The notes under the pieces are model-generated. The model had not been told where the DNA came from and ran no database searches. It was given only the letters and a program-made list of their open reading frames with translations. Below are positions 10,140 to 19,714 of a DNA stretch of 64,000 nucleotides, piece by piece. The translations under genes and the position numbers were made by a program. How positions within the stretch are numbered: position 1 is the first letter of the stretch; each line of letters begins with the position of its first letter. The stretch is from 3107 sp965216225 (GTDB lineage: Bacteria; Pseudomonadota; Alphaproteobacteria; Rhodobacterales; Rhodobacteraceae), in assembly GCA_965216225.1 (NCBI GenBank), contig CBDCFF010000029.1, forward strand, positions 124,001-188,000, written 5' to 3'.

Positions 10140-10652
10140 TCAGCCGGTTTGCCAGGGTTCGGGCGTCACCCGGTAACCGACATACAAGGGATGACGCGGA
10201 TGGCCGGCCCTGGTGGCGCCAAGGCGGTGCAGGTCGCATCCCGCCCGGCGCAGCAAACGCTCAACCTCCGGCCCGCGATCCAGATGCGCACCATGTACGC
10301 CCCAGCCGCAGACGATCAGGTCCGCCCATTTGCACGCCGCCAGCAATGCCGCGTCATTGCCGGGGCCGACGGGGTCCGCCGCCCGGCGCAGCCCTGCCGG
10401 GTCGGTCTCGCGCCACGCAAAGACATTGACCACCCGAAACCCGCCGAAACCCAGCCTCCGCGCCCGGCGCTCGCAACGCTCAATGGTGGGGTCGTTCTGC
10501 GCCTCGGTCGCCGTGGACGGGTTCAGCATGATGAACGCCACCCGTCGGGCCGTCCTGTCCCACACCCGCGTCAGGGCATGACGATACCGCCCGCAGGGGG
10601 AATAGACCGCCTCCGACGCCGCATCGCCCTTTTGATGGCTCCGCACGATCAT
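10140..10652 (-). CDS. DUF1643 domain-containing protein
   Basis: This 170-residue soluble protein matches the DUF1643 family. The clearest segment is the AFIMLNPSTATEAQNDPTI motif, followed by GFRVVNVFAWRETDP and ADLIVCGWGVHG. The biochemical role of the family is unknown. The start at 10652 (MIVRSHQKG) gives the expected length. The frame is open further upstream but that stretch reads as the complement of the DUF2189 gene's 3' end. It lies between the DUF2189 gene and rpsO on the same strand. Confidence 0.8.
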   Translation of the reverse strand: MIVRSHQKGDAASEAVYSPCGRYRHALTRVWDRTARRVAFIMLNPSTATEAQNDPTIERCERRARRLGFGGFRVVNVFAWRETDPAGLRRAADPVGPGNDAALLAACKWADLIVCGWGVHGAHLDRGPEVERLLRRAGCDLHRLGATRAGHPRHPLYVGYRVTPEPWQTG

Positions 10653-10756
10653 TGCCCATTGCCGCCCTGTGGCGGGGAATCCGGCAAGACACAACCGGCA
10701 ACACAACCGGCGATGTCGCTCCGGGATGCGAGGCGGGGGACGCGCGCCTTCAAACC

Positions 10757-11626
10757 CTACTCCGACACGACAGCCCGGCGATAGAGATGCCAGGTCGCAT
10801 GTCCCAGCACCGGCATCGCCACGATCAGCCCAAGGAACACGGGCAGAGAGCCCAGCGCCAGCGATCCGGCCACGATCAGCCCCCAGATTGCCGTCACACG
10901 CGGGTTGCGCCGCGCCACACGCATGGAAGTGACCACCGCAACCGGCAGCCCGCATTGCCGGTCCAGCAGCATCGGGAAGGATACAAGGCTGGTCGCCAGA
11001 ACCACGACGGCAAAGACGAACCCCACCGCGCAGCCGGCAATCGCCATGATCCAGCCGGACCCGGTCATCGCCACCTCCATCGCGAATCCGATCATGGATT
11101 CCGGCGGCTCCGGCCCCAGCGTCAGGCCATGGATCGCGCCGGCCGCGGCCAGCCAGATGACAAAGACGCCGAACAGGTAGAAGCCCAGCGCCAAGATCGG
11201 CGCAATCGACGGCGATTTCAGAACCCCGAACGCATCGCTCCAGCGGGCGCTCTGCCCGGCCTCCCTGCGCCGGCTCATCTCGTACAGCCCGACCGCCGCC
11301 ACCGGCCCGATCAGCGCAAAGCCCGAAATCAGCGGAAACAGCAGTGGCAGGCGCGCGGTATCCGTGGCCAGCCAGGCCAGCACCATCCCGATGACCGGAT
11401 AGAGAAACACCAGAAACATCACATCGGTCCGGAAGGTGGTGAAATCCCGAAAGCCCTTGTTCAGCGCCTCCATCAGATCGTCAACCGTCAGGGTCCGCAC
11501 CTCCGGCACGCCGTCGGCGCTGTTGTCCTCGTTGCGCAGGCCGCCCACGGCCGCGCCGAACACATTGCCGAGCGCGCCAATGGATTGCGCACCCCACGAC
11601 AGCGGGTTTCCGATTGTCTTGACCAT
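10757..11626 (-). CDS. DUF2189 domain-containing membrane protein
   Basis: This 289-residue hydrophobic protein has a cytoplasmic N-terminus (about 70 residues, including LTVDDLMEALNKGFRDF) and about five or six membrane segments. It matches the DUF2189 integral membrane family, whose function is unknown. The start at 11626 has a strong Shine-Dalgarno (cgaaggagg, 4 nt spacing). It sits between truB and the DUF1643 gene on the same strand, with gaps of about 100 bp on each side. Confidence 0.85.
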   Translation of the reverse strand: MVKTIGNPLSWGAQSIGALGNVFGAAVGGLRNEDNSADGVPEVRTLTVDDLMEALNKGFRDFTTFRTDVMFLVFLYPVIGMVLAWLATDTARLPLLFPLISGFALIGPVAAVGLYEMSRRREAGQSARWSDAFGVLKSPSIAPILALGFYLFGVFVIWLAAAGAIHGLTLGPEPPESMIGFAMEVAMTGSGWIMAIAGCAVGFVFAVVVLATSLVSFPMLLDRQCGLPVAVVTSMRVARRNPRVTAIWGLIVAGSLALGSLPVFLGLIVAMPVLGHATWHLYRRAVVSE

Positions 11627-11742
11627 GGCGTCCTCCTTCGCTGCGGGTTCCCGGTTCCCGTCCGGGTTGTCTGCCGGACAGTATAGCAGATAATTCGGGG
11701 ATTCTGCACAAAACCGCGAACGGCGCGGCGACGTTCGGCAGT

Positions 11743-12648
11743 TCAGCGATTGAACACCCGGTCGGGATGCAATTCGCCCGCCCTGAAAATGCCGATCGCC
11801 ACCGCCCGCCCGTCCAGAGAGGCCCAGCACCGATCACCATATTCCATATCCGGGGCCAGCACGATCCCCGGATTGCCATTGCGCAGACGCGCCGCGCCTT
11901 CGGGTGTCGTCGGCACTTGCGGCAGCAGGGTCAGCCCTGCCTCCAGCGGGCGCAGACGGGCATCCAGCGCCCCGGTCCCCGCCAGTTCCCCGATCAGGTC
12001 GAGACCGACGCCGTCTTCGGCCTTGAACGGGCCGGACCAGGTGCGGCGCAATTCGCGCACATGACCATGACAGCCCAGCGCCGCGCCCAGATCACGGGCA
12101 ATCGCGCGGACGTAACCGCCCTTGCCGCAGACCAGTTCCAGCACGACATGATCCGGATCGGGCCGGTCGATCAGGGTCAGTTCCTCCACCCGCAGGGGCC
12201 GCGCCGCGATCTCTACATCCTCACCGTTGCGGGCGCGTCTGTACGCCCGTTCGCCATTGATCCTGACGGCAGAGAATTTCGGCGGCGCCTGCATGATCCG
12301 GCCCACGAACCGGGGCAGCGCCGTCCTGATCTCTTCATCGCCGGGGCGCGCGGCGCCTGTCGCAATCACCTCGCCCTCGGCATCGTCGGTATCGGTGGCC
12401 TGTCCCAGCCGCATGGTGAAGGTATAGGCTTTCAGCGCATCGGTGATGAAGGGCGCCGTCTTCGTGGCCTCGCCCAGCGCCACGGCCAGAACGCCGGTCG
12501 CCCCCGGATCGAGCGTACCCGCATGGCCCGCTTTCCTGGCGTCAAAGGCCCGGCGCACCTTGTTGACGATGGCGCTCGAACTCCACCCCGCGGGTTTGTC
12601 CACCACCAGCCAGCCGGAAATATCGCGCCCCTTGCGCCTGCGTCCCAT
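11743..12648 (-). CDS. truB: tRNA pseudouridine-55 synthase
   Basis: This 301-residue protein isomerises U55 in the T-loop of tRNAs. The catalytic aspartate D47 lies in [14 protein letters not shown]. Other family blocks are [28 protein letters not shown] and [16 protein letters not shown]. The start [19 protein letters not shown] is standard. It lies downstream of rbfA and the phosphodiester-glycosidase-like gene on the same strand. Confidence 0.96.
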   Translation of the reverse strand: MGRRRKGRDISGWLVVDKPAGWSSSAIVNKVRRAFDARKAGHAGTLDPGATGVLAVALGEATKTAPFITDALKAYTFTMRLGQATDTDDAEGEVIATGAARPGDEEIRTALPRFVGRIMQAPPKFSAVRINGERAYRRARNGEDVEIAARPLRVEELTLIDRPDPDHVVLELVCGKGGYVRAIARDLGAALGCHGHVRELRRTWSGPFKAEDGVGLDLIGELAGTGALDARLRPLEAGLTLLPQVPTTPEGAARLRNGNPGIVLAPDMEYGDRCWASLDGRAVAIGIFRAGELHPDRVFNR

Positions 12649-12705
12649 GCCTCACCGCCTGTGCTTCGGTCAGGGGCAGGGGCTTAGCGCAAGCCTGCAC
12701 CCCCG

Positions 12706-13449
12706 TCAATTGCCGGATCGGCCCACCAGCCCGACAATCGGCCCCAGCGCAAAGCCGGTATCGCGCCGGTTCAACCCGGCGGCGTAAAGGCGCGAAACCC
12801 TGCCGTCGAAATAGAGCGCATCCGGCAAGCCCAGACGGTCGCGGAAAAGCGTTGCGAAATCGTGGAAATTCACCGGACGCCCGGAAATCGCAAAGACCGC
12901 GCGGCTTCCGTCGGCGCTGGTCCCAACCCCGTTGCGATAATAAAGCGAGCCGGACTTCGGCAGCAGACGCGGATGCAGCGCCCCGTCAATCACCAGCATC
13001 GGCCCGGACTGAGAGGCAAAACGGCAATCGGGGGCGGTATTGCGGAATTTGCCGGTCTCGATCACCCGCACCCGGCCTTCGGCAATGCAGAAGACGCCGT
13101 TGGGCGCCAACCCGAAATTGCCATAGCCGCCGCCATCGGTCAGCGGGGACGCTTCCCGGTACTCCTCGACATAAAGCCCGACCGGGCGGCGATCCTGATG
13201 GTACATGCCCGCATTCATGGCAAAGATCAGGGTTTCGCCGTCGGCCAGCGCATTTTCCACGGCACCGAAAGACCCCAGCAATCCGCCCTGCGCATCGCTG
13301 TGCCAGAGGCGCAGGTCATCGCCTGCCGCCGCCTCGCAGATCGTGTAATCCACACCCCTGTGGCTGATGACCTCACAGGCGTTGGCGGCCGATCCCGCGG
13401 CCGACCCCATGGCGCAGAGCGCCGCCGCCAGGGCCCGCGCCCGGATCAT
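12706..13449 (-). CDS. Phosphodiester glycosidase (NAGPA/DUF2233) family protein
   Basis: This 247-residue protein has a signal peptide ending near AANA, so it is probably exported. It has the NAGPA-type fold markers: LIFAMNAGMYHQDRRPVGLY, a central NFGLAPNGVFC, SQSGPMLVIDG and the C-terminal DALYFDGRVSRLYAAG. Relatives include the mammalian GlcNAc-1-phosphodiester alpha-N-acetylglucosaminidase, but the bacterial substrate is not known. Its start overlaps the rbfA stop by 4 nt (ATGA type), so it is translationally coupled to rbfA. Confidence 0.85.
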   Translation of the reverse strand: MIRARALAAALCAMGSAAGSAANACEVISHRGVDYTICEAAAGDDLRLWHSDAQGGLLGSFGAVENALADGETLIFAMNAGMYHQDRRPVGLYVEEYREASPLTDGGGYGNFGLAPNGVFCIAEGRVRVIETGKFRNTAPDCRFASQSGPMLVIDGALHPRLLPKSGSLYYRNGVGTSADGSRAVFAISGRPVNFHDFATLFRDRLGLPDALYFDGRVSRLYAAGLNRRDTGFALGPIVGLVGRSGN

Positions 13450-13865
13450 GCGCCGCCGTCGTTGCGGTCCAGATCACGGCGCACCGCGTCCTGTGACAAC
13501 AGTCTGTGCATCTCATCCATCCGGTCGAAGGTGTCGTCAATCCGGAACTTGAGCTGCGGCGCATGTTTCAGCCCGGCGGTTCCGGCGACCATCCGGCGCA
13601 GCTCACCCGCATTCTTCGCAAGAAGCGCAATCGCCGCGGGCCCGTCCCTGCCGCCCAGCGGCAACACGAATGCCGTTGCCGTCTTCAGATCGGGCGTCAC
13701 CCGCACCTCGGCCACGGTGATCGACAGCCGGTTCAGGTCCGGGTCGTGAATCCCGCCGCGCATCAGAATCTCCGACATCGTCCGGCGGATCAGTTCGCCC
13801 ACCCGCAACTGCCGCTGAGAGGGGCCGCGTGCGCCATTGCAGGAATTCCTTGTCATGCGGGTCAT
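13446..13865 (-). CDS. rbfA: 30S ribosome-binding factor A
   Basis: This 139-residue protein matches RbfA, a small KH-like factor that binds the 30S subunit during maturation of the 16S rRNA 5' end. Recognisable blocks are RQLRVGELIRRTMSEIL, ITVAEVRVTPDLKTATAFV and the C-terminal APQLKFRIDDTFDRMDEM. It is the first gene of a minus-strand run leading to truB and rpsO. It is divergent from dapB, with 110 bp between them. Confidence 0.95.
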   Translation of the reverse strand: MTRMTRNSCNGARGPSQRQLRVGELIRRTMSEILMRGGIHDPDLNRLSITVAEVRVTPDLKTATAFVLPLGGRDGPAAIALLAKNAGELRRMVAGTAGLKHAPQLKFRIDDTFDRMDEMHRLLSQDAVRRDLDRNDGGA

Positions 13866-13975
13866 CTAAACACTGTCCGGGCCGGGGGCAAGCGGGGCCT
13901 TGCAATCCCCGCGCAAGCGGCTATCGAATGCCGAAGCCCATGGAAGCGCATGGAAGCGCATGAAGGAGCCCCCAC

Positions 13976-14788
13976 ATGTCCGACCCTCTGCCCGGTATCG
14001 TGATCACAGGCGCATCGGGCCGAATGGGCCGGTTGCTGATCGACACCGTTCAGGCCAGCCCGGCGGCACGGCTCGCGGGCGCGGTGGAACGCGAAGGCCA
14101 TGACTGGATCGGGCGCGATGTGGGCGAGGCGACGGGCGGGGCCGCAATCGGCGTCAGGGTCACGGACGACCCGCCGGCGGCCTTTGTCGGGGCGCAGGCG
14201 GTGATCGACTTTACCGCGCCTGCCGCCACCGTGGCATTCGCCGAACTGACGGCCCAGGCCCGCGCCGTCCATGTGATCGGCACCACAGGGCTGTCGGACG
14301 AAGACATTGCCGCCATCGACCGCGCCGCGCGGCACGCCGTGGTGATTCGCGCCGGAAACATGAGCCCTGGCGTGAACCTTCTGGTGCAACTCGCCAGAAA
14401 GGCCGCCGCCGCACTGGACGAGGATTTCGACATCGAGGTGATCGAGGTGCATCATCGCCACAAGGTCGATGCGCCCTCCGGCACCGCGCAGATGCTGGGC
14501 GAAGCCGCCGCCGAGGGGCGCGGCAGACGCCTGAGCGATGTCCGCGACAGTGGCCGCGATGGCATTACCGGCCCCCGCAAGCGCGGCGACATAGGCTTTT
14601 CCGCCATCCGCGGCGGCAACATCGTGGGCGAACATGATGTTCTGTTCGCAGGCCCCGGCGAACGCATCGTCCTGCGCCACATGGCGACCGACCGGGGCAT
14701 CTTCGCGCGCGGCGCGCTCCGGGCGGCGCTGTGGGGGCTGGGCCGGAAACCGGGCGCTTACGACATGGTGGATGTGCTGGGACTTTGA
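13976..14788 (+). CDS. dapB: 4-hydroxy-tetrahydrodipicolinate reductase
   Basis: This 270-residue protein is a lysine/diaminopimelate pathway enzyme that reduces hydroxy-tetrahydrodipicolinate with NAD(P)H. It has the dinucleotide-binding [12 protein letters not shown] at residues 9-20, [19 protein letters not shown], and the substrate-binding [15 protein letters not shown] with the catalytic histidine pair and lysine. A Shine-Dalgarno (gaaggagcc) precedes the start. Confidence 0.97.
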   Translation: MSDPLPGIVITGASGRMGRLLIDTVQASPAARLAGAVEREGHDWIGRDVGEATGGAAIGVRVTDDPPAAFVGAQAVIDFTAPAATVAFAELTAQARAVHVIGTTGLSDEDIAAIDRAARHAVVIRAGNMSPGVNLLVQLARKAAAALDEDFDIEVIEVHHRHKVDAPSGTAQMLGEAAAEGRGRRLSDVRDSGRDGITGPRKRGDIGFSAIRGGNIVGEHDVLFAGPGERIVLRHMATDRGIFARGALRAALWGLGRKPGAYDMVDVLGL

Positions 14789-14867
14789 AACCGGCGCGAC
14801 ATTTTCCCGGCAGCCTGTCATACTCCCCGAACGTCCGATTGCGAAGGGACGGGCACAGGAGGACGGA

Positions 14868-15260
14868 ATGTCGGAACGACAGGGGGACGGAATGTCGGAA
14901 CAGGGTGCCTCCGGGCCGCTCAAACCAAGGCTCTGGCCGGTCTGGTCAGTCGCAGCGGCGCTGCTGGTCTGCAAGGGGCTGCTCTATGGCGTCGCATTGC
15001 TGGCGGTGCTCGGCATCGGCATCGACATTCCGCCCGGCCCGTGGGCGGTGGCGGTGGACATTGCTGTCCTGATCGCGGTCGCGGCCTTCCGGGCCAGCCG
15101 GAAACGCCACGGCCGGAACCTGCCTTTCGCCCTGTCCGTTCTTGGCGCCGGGATGGTGATCGCCAATATGCACGGCCTTGTCGCGGCCATCGTGGAATGG
15201 GCGGGGCTGGCCCTGCTGGTTATCGCAGCGTGGCTGGACCGGAATGCCCGAAAGACCTGA
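14868..15260 (+). CDS. Small membrane protein of unknown function
   Basis: This 130-residue protein is not recognised. It has a hydrophilic N-terminus of about 25 residues, then three to four hydrophobic segments (VAAALLVCKGLLYGVALLAV, a middle WAVAVDIAVLIAV, and two near the C-terminus). It ends in a short basic tail. The start at 14868 has an aggagg Shine-Dalgarno. A second ATG 24 nt downstream (14892) is preceded by a near copy of the same leader, so either could be used. It is 80 bp after dapB on the same strand and convergent with the carnitine genes. Confidence 0.65.
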   Translation: MSERQGDGMSEQGASGPLKPRLWPVWSVAAALLVCKGLLYGVALLAVLGIGIDIPPGPWAVAVDIAVLIAVAAFRASRKRHGRNLPFALSVLGAGMVIANMHGLVAAIVEWAGLALLVIAAWLDRNARKT

Positions 15261-15271
15261 CGCCCGGCGCA

Positions 15272-16720
15272 TCAGCGCTTTTGTTCGATCCCCCGCCCTG
15301 CCCCCTCCGGCACCGGCATCGAGCCGTGCGCGGCCATGTATCCGGCCAGTTTCGCCCTGATCCCGGCGGGCGGCTCCGACGATCTCCGGGTCGTCAGGTC
15401 CACATGCAGCAGCATTGATTCGACCGTCGCCGCCAGCCTGCCGTCCTGACCATGAAGACGGTGGAAGACGCGCATTTTCCTGCCCTCCGCCAGCAACAGT
15501 TGCGTGGTGACGGCCAGCCGCTCACCGGCAAGCAGTTCATGCAGATAGCAAATGTGGTTCTCGACGGTGAAAAAGCTGCGCCCGGTGGCGACATAGGCGG
15601 CATCCGCCCCGATCAGCGCCATGAACCGGTCATTGGCGGCAGAGGCCGCCTCCATGTAATGGGCCTCATTCATGTGGCCGTTGTAATCGGCCCAGCCTTG
15701 CGGAACCTGGCGCTGTAGCGTGATCGGCAACGCCCCACCCTCCGCCGGGTCGGGCAGGCGCGCCTCATGCGCGTTGATGGCGCCCCCGGCGGCGCTGCCG
15801 GATTTCTTCAGCGCCCGCATCATGCCCACAAGGTTGTCGTCGCGCCGCCGCTCCAGTTCCCGGATCGTCATGTGACCGGATTGCGCGTCGGACTGGGCGG
15901 CGATCCTGTCCACCAGTTCGCCGGTCAGTTCCGGCACATCCATCAGCCTGGTCCAGGGCCATTGCAGCGCCGGTCCGAACTGGCCGATGAAATGCCTCAT
16001 CCCGGCCTCGCCCCCGGCGATCCGGTACGTCTCGAACAGCCCCATCTGCGCCCATCTGAGGCCAAAGCCATAGCGGATTGCGTCGTCGATCTCTCCGGTC
16101 GTGGCGATGCCGTCCCTGATCAGCCACAGGGCCTCGCGCCAGACCGCCTCCAGAAAACGGTCGGCGATATGGGCGTCGATCTCCTTGCGCACCAGCAGGG
16201 GCTTCATCCCGACCGATGTCAGGATGTCCATGGCCCTGCCGGTGGTCGCCGCGTCGGTTCCGGGTGACGGCACCACCTCGACCAGCGGCAGCAGGTAGAC
16301 CGGGTTGAACGGATGCGCCACCACGATCTGGCCGGGCCGGGTGGCGCACTCCTGCAATTCCGAGGGTTTGAAACCGGAGGTCGAAGAGCCGATTACCGCC
16401 GTCGGGGGGCAATGATCCTGAAGCGATCCGTAAACCTTCCGCTTCAGTTCCAGCCGCTCCGGCACGCTTTCCTGTATCCACCCGGCCCCGGCAACAGCAT
16501 CGGCGATCCTGTCGTGAAAGCCGAGCGCCCCCTCCGCCGGCAGCGCCCTGTCATAAAGCGAGGGCAGAGAGCGGCGGGCATTGGCCAGCACCTCGCCAAT
16601 CTTCCGCTCCGCCTCCGGGTCCGGGTCGAAAACCCGCACATCCCAGCCATTCAGCAGGAACCGCGCGGCCCAGCCGCCCCCGATCACCCCGCCGCCGACG
16701 ATTGCCGCAACATTTGCCAT
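15272..16720 (-). CDS. lcdH: L-carnitine dehydrogenase fused to betainyl-CoA thioesterase
   Basis: This 482-residue two-domain protein joins two enzymes. Residues 1 to about 320 are a 3-hydroxyacyl-CoA-dehydrogenase-type fold with the NAD-binding IVGGGVIGGGWAARFL and the substrate region IGSSTSGFKPSEL and VAHPFNPVYLLPLVE. From about residue 335 to the end is a hotdog thioesterase (GWADYNGHMNEAHYMEA, then FFTVENHICYLHEL). This fusion is known in alphaproteobacteria. The first domain oxidises L-carnitine to 3-dehydrocarnitine and the second hydrolyses betainyl-CoA to glycine betaine and CoA. It is the last of three minus-strand genes. The start at 16720 removes an unrelated 30-residue extension. 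Confidence 0.9.
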   Translation of the reverse strand: MANVAAIVGGGVIGGGWAARFLLNGWDVRVFDPDPEAERKIGEVLANARRSLPSLYDRALPAEGALGFHDRIADAVAGAGWIQESVPERLELKRKVYGSLQDHCPPTAVIGSSTSGFKPSELQECATRPGQIVVAHPFNPVYLLPLVEVVPSPGTDAATTGRAMDILTSVGMKPLLVRKEIDAHIADRFLEAVWREALWLIRDGIATTGEIDDAIRYGFGLRWAQMGLFETYRIAGGEAGMRHFIGQFGPALQWPWTRLMDVPELTGELVDRIAAQSDAQSGHMTIRELERRRDDNLVGMMRALKKSGSAAGGAINAHEARLPDPAEGGALPITLQRQVPQGWADYNGHMNEAHYMEAASAANDRFMALIGADAAYVATGRSFFTVENHICYLHELLAGERLAVTTQLLLAEGRKMRVFHRLHGQDGRLAATVESMLLHVDLTTRRSSEPPAGIRAKLAGYMAAHGSMPVPEGAGRGIEQKR

Positions 16721-16835
16721 TCCTGTTTCTCCACTGTTTCCGGCGTCTGTTCCGGCGTTCCGCCTGAAAACGATTTCGAAAACCGTTGCGCCGCAACCCG
16801 TCCGCCCCATGGCGGGCGCGATGCGGTGGCGGAAA

Positions 16836-17747
16836 TCAGCCCTTCGGCGCGCGCTTCGCCAGCCCCAGTTTCGCGCGCACTTCTTCCGGCCCGATCACCC
16901 GTGCGCCCATGTCCGAGACAATGGCCCCGGCCCGTTCCACAAGCTGCCGGTTCTCTGCCAGAACGCCCTTCTCCAGCCACAGATTGTCTTCGAGCCCCAC
17001 ACGCACGTTGCCCCCCGCCAGCACCGCCGCCGCCACATAGGCCATCTGGTTGCGGCCAATCGAGAAGGCCGAGAACGTCCAGTCATCCGGCACATTGTTC
17101 ACCATCGCGATGAAGGTATTCAGATCATCGGGCGCGCCCCACGGCACCCCCATGCAAAGCTGCGCCAGCGCCGGGTTTTCCAGAATTCCCTCTGAAACCA
17201 ATTGCCGGGCAAACCACAGATGACCGGTGTCAAAGGCTTCGATCTCCGGCTTCACGCCCAGATCGGTCATCATCCGCCCCATGGCGCGCAACATGCCGGG
17301 GGTGTTGGTCATGACGTAATCGGCCTCGGCAAAATTCATCGTTCCGCAGTCGAGCGTGCAAATCTCGGGCAGGCATTCGGCGATATGGGCAACGCGCTGT
17401 TCCGCCGACGCCATGTCGGTGCCGGCGGCCAGGGGCAGCGGCGCCCCGGTCGGGCCAAAGATCATGTCCCCGCCCATGCCCGCCGTCAGGTTCAGCACCA
17501 CATCGACATCCGCATCGCGGATGCGGTTCGTGACCTCTCGGTAATATTCGGTCTTTCTGGACGGTACGCCGGTTTCCGGATCCCGCACATGGCAGTGGAC
17601 CACCGCCGCCCCGACCCTTGCCGCGGCAATGGCGGACTCGGCGATCTGCCGGGGGCTGCGCGGCACATGGGGCGAACGCTCCTGCGTGCTGCCCGCCCCG
17701 GTGATCGCACAGGTGATGAAAACTTCGCGGTTCATTGCAAGCGGCAT
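16836..17747 (-). CDS. BKACE enzyme, probable 3-dehydrocarnitine:acetyl-CoA cleavage enzyme
   Basis: This 303-residue protein is a beta-keto acid cleavage enzyme (3-keto-5-aminohexanoate cleavage family, formerly DUF849). It has the N-terminal VFITCAITGAG, the zinc-binding HCHVRD (H51 and H53), and LTAGMGG. Members split a beta-keto acid with acetyl-CoA into a CoA ester and acetoacetate. Between carnitine dehydrogenase/thioesterase and acetoacetyl-CoA synthetase, the expected substrate is 3-dehydrocarnitine and the products are betainyl-CoA and acetoacetate. The substrate call is from context, not from residues I can read. Confidence 0.88.
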   Translation of the reverse strand: MPLAMNREVFITCAITGAGSTQERSPHVPRSPRQIAESAIAAARVGAAVVHCHVRDPETGVPSRKTEYYREVTNRIRDADVDVVLNLTAGMGGDMIFGPTGAPLPLAAGTDMASAEQRVAHIAECLPEICTLDCGTMNFAEADYVMTNTPGMLRAMGRMMTDLGVKPEIEAFDTGHLWFARQLVSEGILENPALAQLCMGVPWGAPDDLNTFIAMVNNVPDDWTFSAFSIGRNQMAYVAAAVLAGGNVRVGLEDNLWLEKGVLAENRQLVERAGAIVSDMGARVIGPEEVRAKLGLAKRAPKG

Positions 17748-17767
17748 GACTGTCCTCCTTTACGCCA

Positions 17768-19714
17768 TCAGTCCTGAAGTTCGGGAAGGTCGGCAAACAG
17801 CTCCAGCGCCTCGGGATTGGCGAGGCCGGAGAGGTTGCGGACCGGTTCCCTGTTGACAACATCGCGCACCGCCAGTTCAGCGGTCTTGCCGGATTTGGTG
17901 CGCGGCACATCGGCGACCGCGATGATTCTGGCAGGCACATGCCGGGGGGAGGCATTGGTGCGTATATCGCCCTTGATTCGCCTGACCAGGGCCTCATCCA
18001 GCGCCACGCCTCCGGCCAGCACGACAAACAGGACCACGCGCACGTCATTGTCGAAATTCTGCCCGACGACGACATAATCGAGCACCCCGTCGATCCTGTC
18101 GAGCCGGCGGTAAATCTCTGCCGTGCCGATCCGCACCCCGCCGGGGTTCAGCGTGGCGTCCGACCGGCCCAGAACGATGAAACCGCCATGTTCGGTGCGG
18201 ATCGTGAAATCCCCCTGCCGCCAGATATTCGGGTAGGCACCGAAATAGGCCGCCCGGTAGCGCGCATTGTCCGGATCGTTCAGAAACCGGGTGGGCATCG
18301 AGGGATGGGCATTGCGGCAGACCAGTTCCCCGGCCACGCCCGTCACCTGCCTTCCCCTGTCATCCAGTGTCGCGACATCAAGACCCAGCGACGCCGATTG
18401 AATCTCGCCCCGGCGGACCGGCAGGATCGGGCAGCCGCCGATGAAGCACCCCAGAATATCCGTGCCCCCGCAGATCGAGGCCAGTTGCAGATCGGATTTC
18501 CAGTCCGCATAGACGTGGCTGAACCCGTCGGGCGACAGCGGCGAGCCGGTGGACAGCACCACCCGCAGGTCGGTCAGCCTGTGCGTGTCTCTCGGGCGAT
18601 TGCGCCGTTTCAGCGAAGCATCCACGTATTTGGCGGAGGTTCCGAAATGGGTGATCGCCTCGGCATCCGCCAGATCGAACAGACGCCCGATATCCGGATA
18701 CATCGGATTGCCATCATACAGGATGATCGCCGCCTCCGAGGCCAGCGCCGCAATCAGCCAGTTCCACATCATCCAGCTGCATGTGGTGTAATAGAACATC
18801 CGGTCGCCGGGGCGCAGATCGCTGTGAAGCTGCTGTTCGGTCATCGCCCGCAGCAAGGCGCCGCCGCCGGAATGTTCGATACATTTCGGCTTCCCGGTCG
18901 TGCCCGACGAAAACATGACATAAAGCGGATCGCGAAACCCCATCGGTTCGCACACCAGTTCCGGGGCGTTCGCAGCCCTGAAATCGTCATAGGCAACGCA
19001 GCCCTCGGGCAGCCCCCGGCAATCGCCGGCACAAGCCCACATGACGACCTTTTCTATCGAGGGGATCCGGCCGACCACCCCGGCAATCGCCGGGCGGGTA
19101 TCGAATATCCAGCCGTTGTGAAAGTAGCCGTCCGCCGCGAACATCAGCCTGGGCTCGATCTGGCCAAAGCGATCCACCACCACGTCCGGTCCGTTTTCCG
19201 GCGCGCAGGAGGACCAGATCGCGCCAAGCGAGGCGGTCGCCAGCATGGCGGCGACACTCTGGGGCATGTTGGGCACATAGCCAACGACATGATCCCCTTT
19301 GCCTATGCCTTCCGCGCGCAGCGCCGCCGCCAGTTTGCCCACCTCCCGCTTCAACCCGGCGCGGGTCCATTCGATGCGCCGGCCGTCTTCGCCGACAAAG
19401 ACGACCGCAACACGTCCGTCGGCATTCTTCAGAAAGGTCTCGGCGACATTCAGCCGCGCGCCGGGGAAGAACTGCACCTGCATGGGATCGTCATTGCCCA
19501 CATGGGCCACATCGCCCCTGTCGCCGACGAGGCCGCAAAAATCCCAGGCGAGCGGCCAGAATTCGGCCGGATGCTCCACCGACCAGGCATGTAATTCCGC
19601 AAAGCCGTCCAGGGGGCGATCCGCAATTCCTGCGGCCTGTGCAAGAAAGCGCGCCATCGGCGTCTTTGATCGGGCGGATTGATCCGGCTGCCAGATAATT
19701 TCTGCGGCGCTCAT
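17768..19714 (-). CDS. Acetoacetyl-CoA synthetase
   Basis: This 648-residue AMP-forming acyl-CoA synthetase matches acetoacetate-CoA ligases. It has the P-loop-like MFSSGTTGKPKCIEH, the ICGGTDILGCF region and the C-terminal domain with SDATLNPGGVRIGTAEIYR and the acylation lysine context PRTKSGKTAELAVRD. It activates acetoacetate with ATP and CoA. It is the first gene of the carnitine module, 20 nt upstream of the BKACE gene, so the acetoacetate released by BKACE would be returned to central metabolism. Confidence 0.93.
   Translation of the reverse strand: MSAAEIIWQPDQSARSKTPMARFLAQAAGIADRPLDGFAELHAWSVEHPAEFWPLAWDFCGLVGDRGDVAHVGNDDPMQVQFFPGARLNVAETFLKNADGRVAVVFVGEDGRRIEWTRAGLKREVGKLAAALRAEGIGKGDHVVGYVPNMPQSVAAMLATASLGAIWSSCAPENGPDVVVDRFGQIEPRLMFAADGYFHNGWIFDTRPAIAGVVGRIPSIEKVVMWACAGDCRGLPEGCVAYDDFRAANAPELVCEPMGFRDPLYVMFSSGTTGKPKCIEHSGGGALLRAMTEQQLHSDLRPGDRMFYYTTCSWMMWNWLIAALASEAAIILYDGNPMYPDIGRLFDLADAEAITHFGTSAKYVDASLKRRNRPRDTHRLTDLRVVLSTGSPLSPDGFSHVYADWKSDLQLASICGGTDILGCFIGGCPILPVRRGEIQSASLGLDVATLDDRGRQVTGVAGELVCRNAHPSMPTRFLNDPDNARYRAAYFGAYPNIWRQGDFTIRTEHGGFIVLGRSDATLNPGGVRIGTAEIYRRLDRIDGVLDYVVVGQNFDNDVRVVLFVVLAGGVALDEALVRRIKGDIRTNASPRHVPARIIAVADVPRTKSGKTAELAVRDVVNREPVRNLSGLANPEALELFADLPELQD

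Noticed and set aside
17939..19594. A 551-codon plus-strand open frame opposite the acetoacetyl-CoA synthetase gene
   Set aside because: It lies wholly inside a conserved minus-strand enzyme gene and reads as low-complexity shadow sequence.
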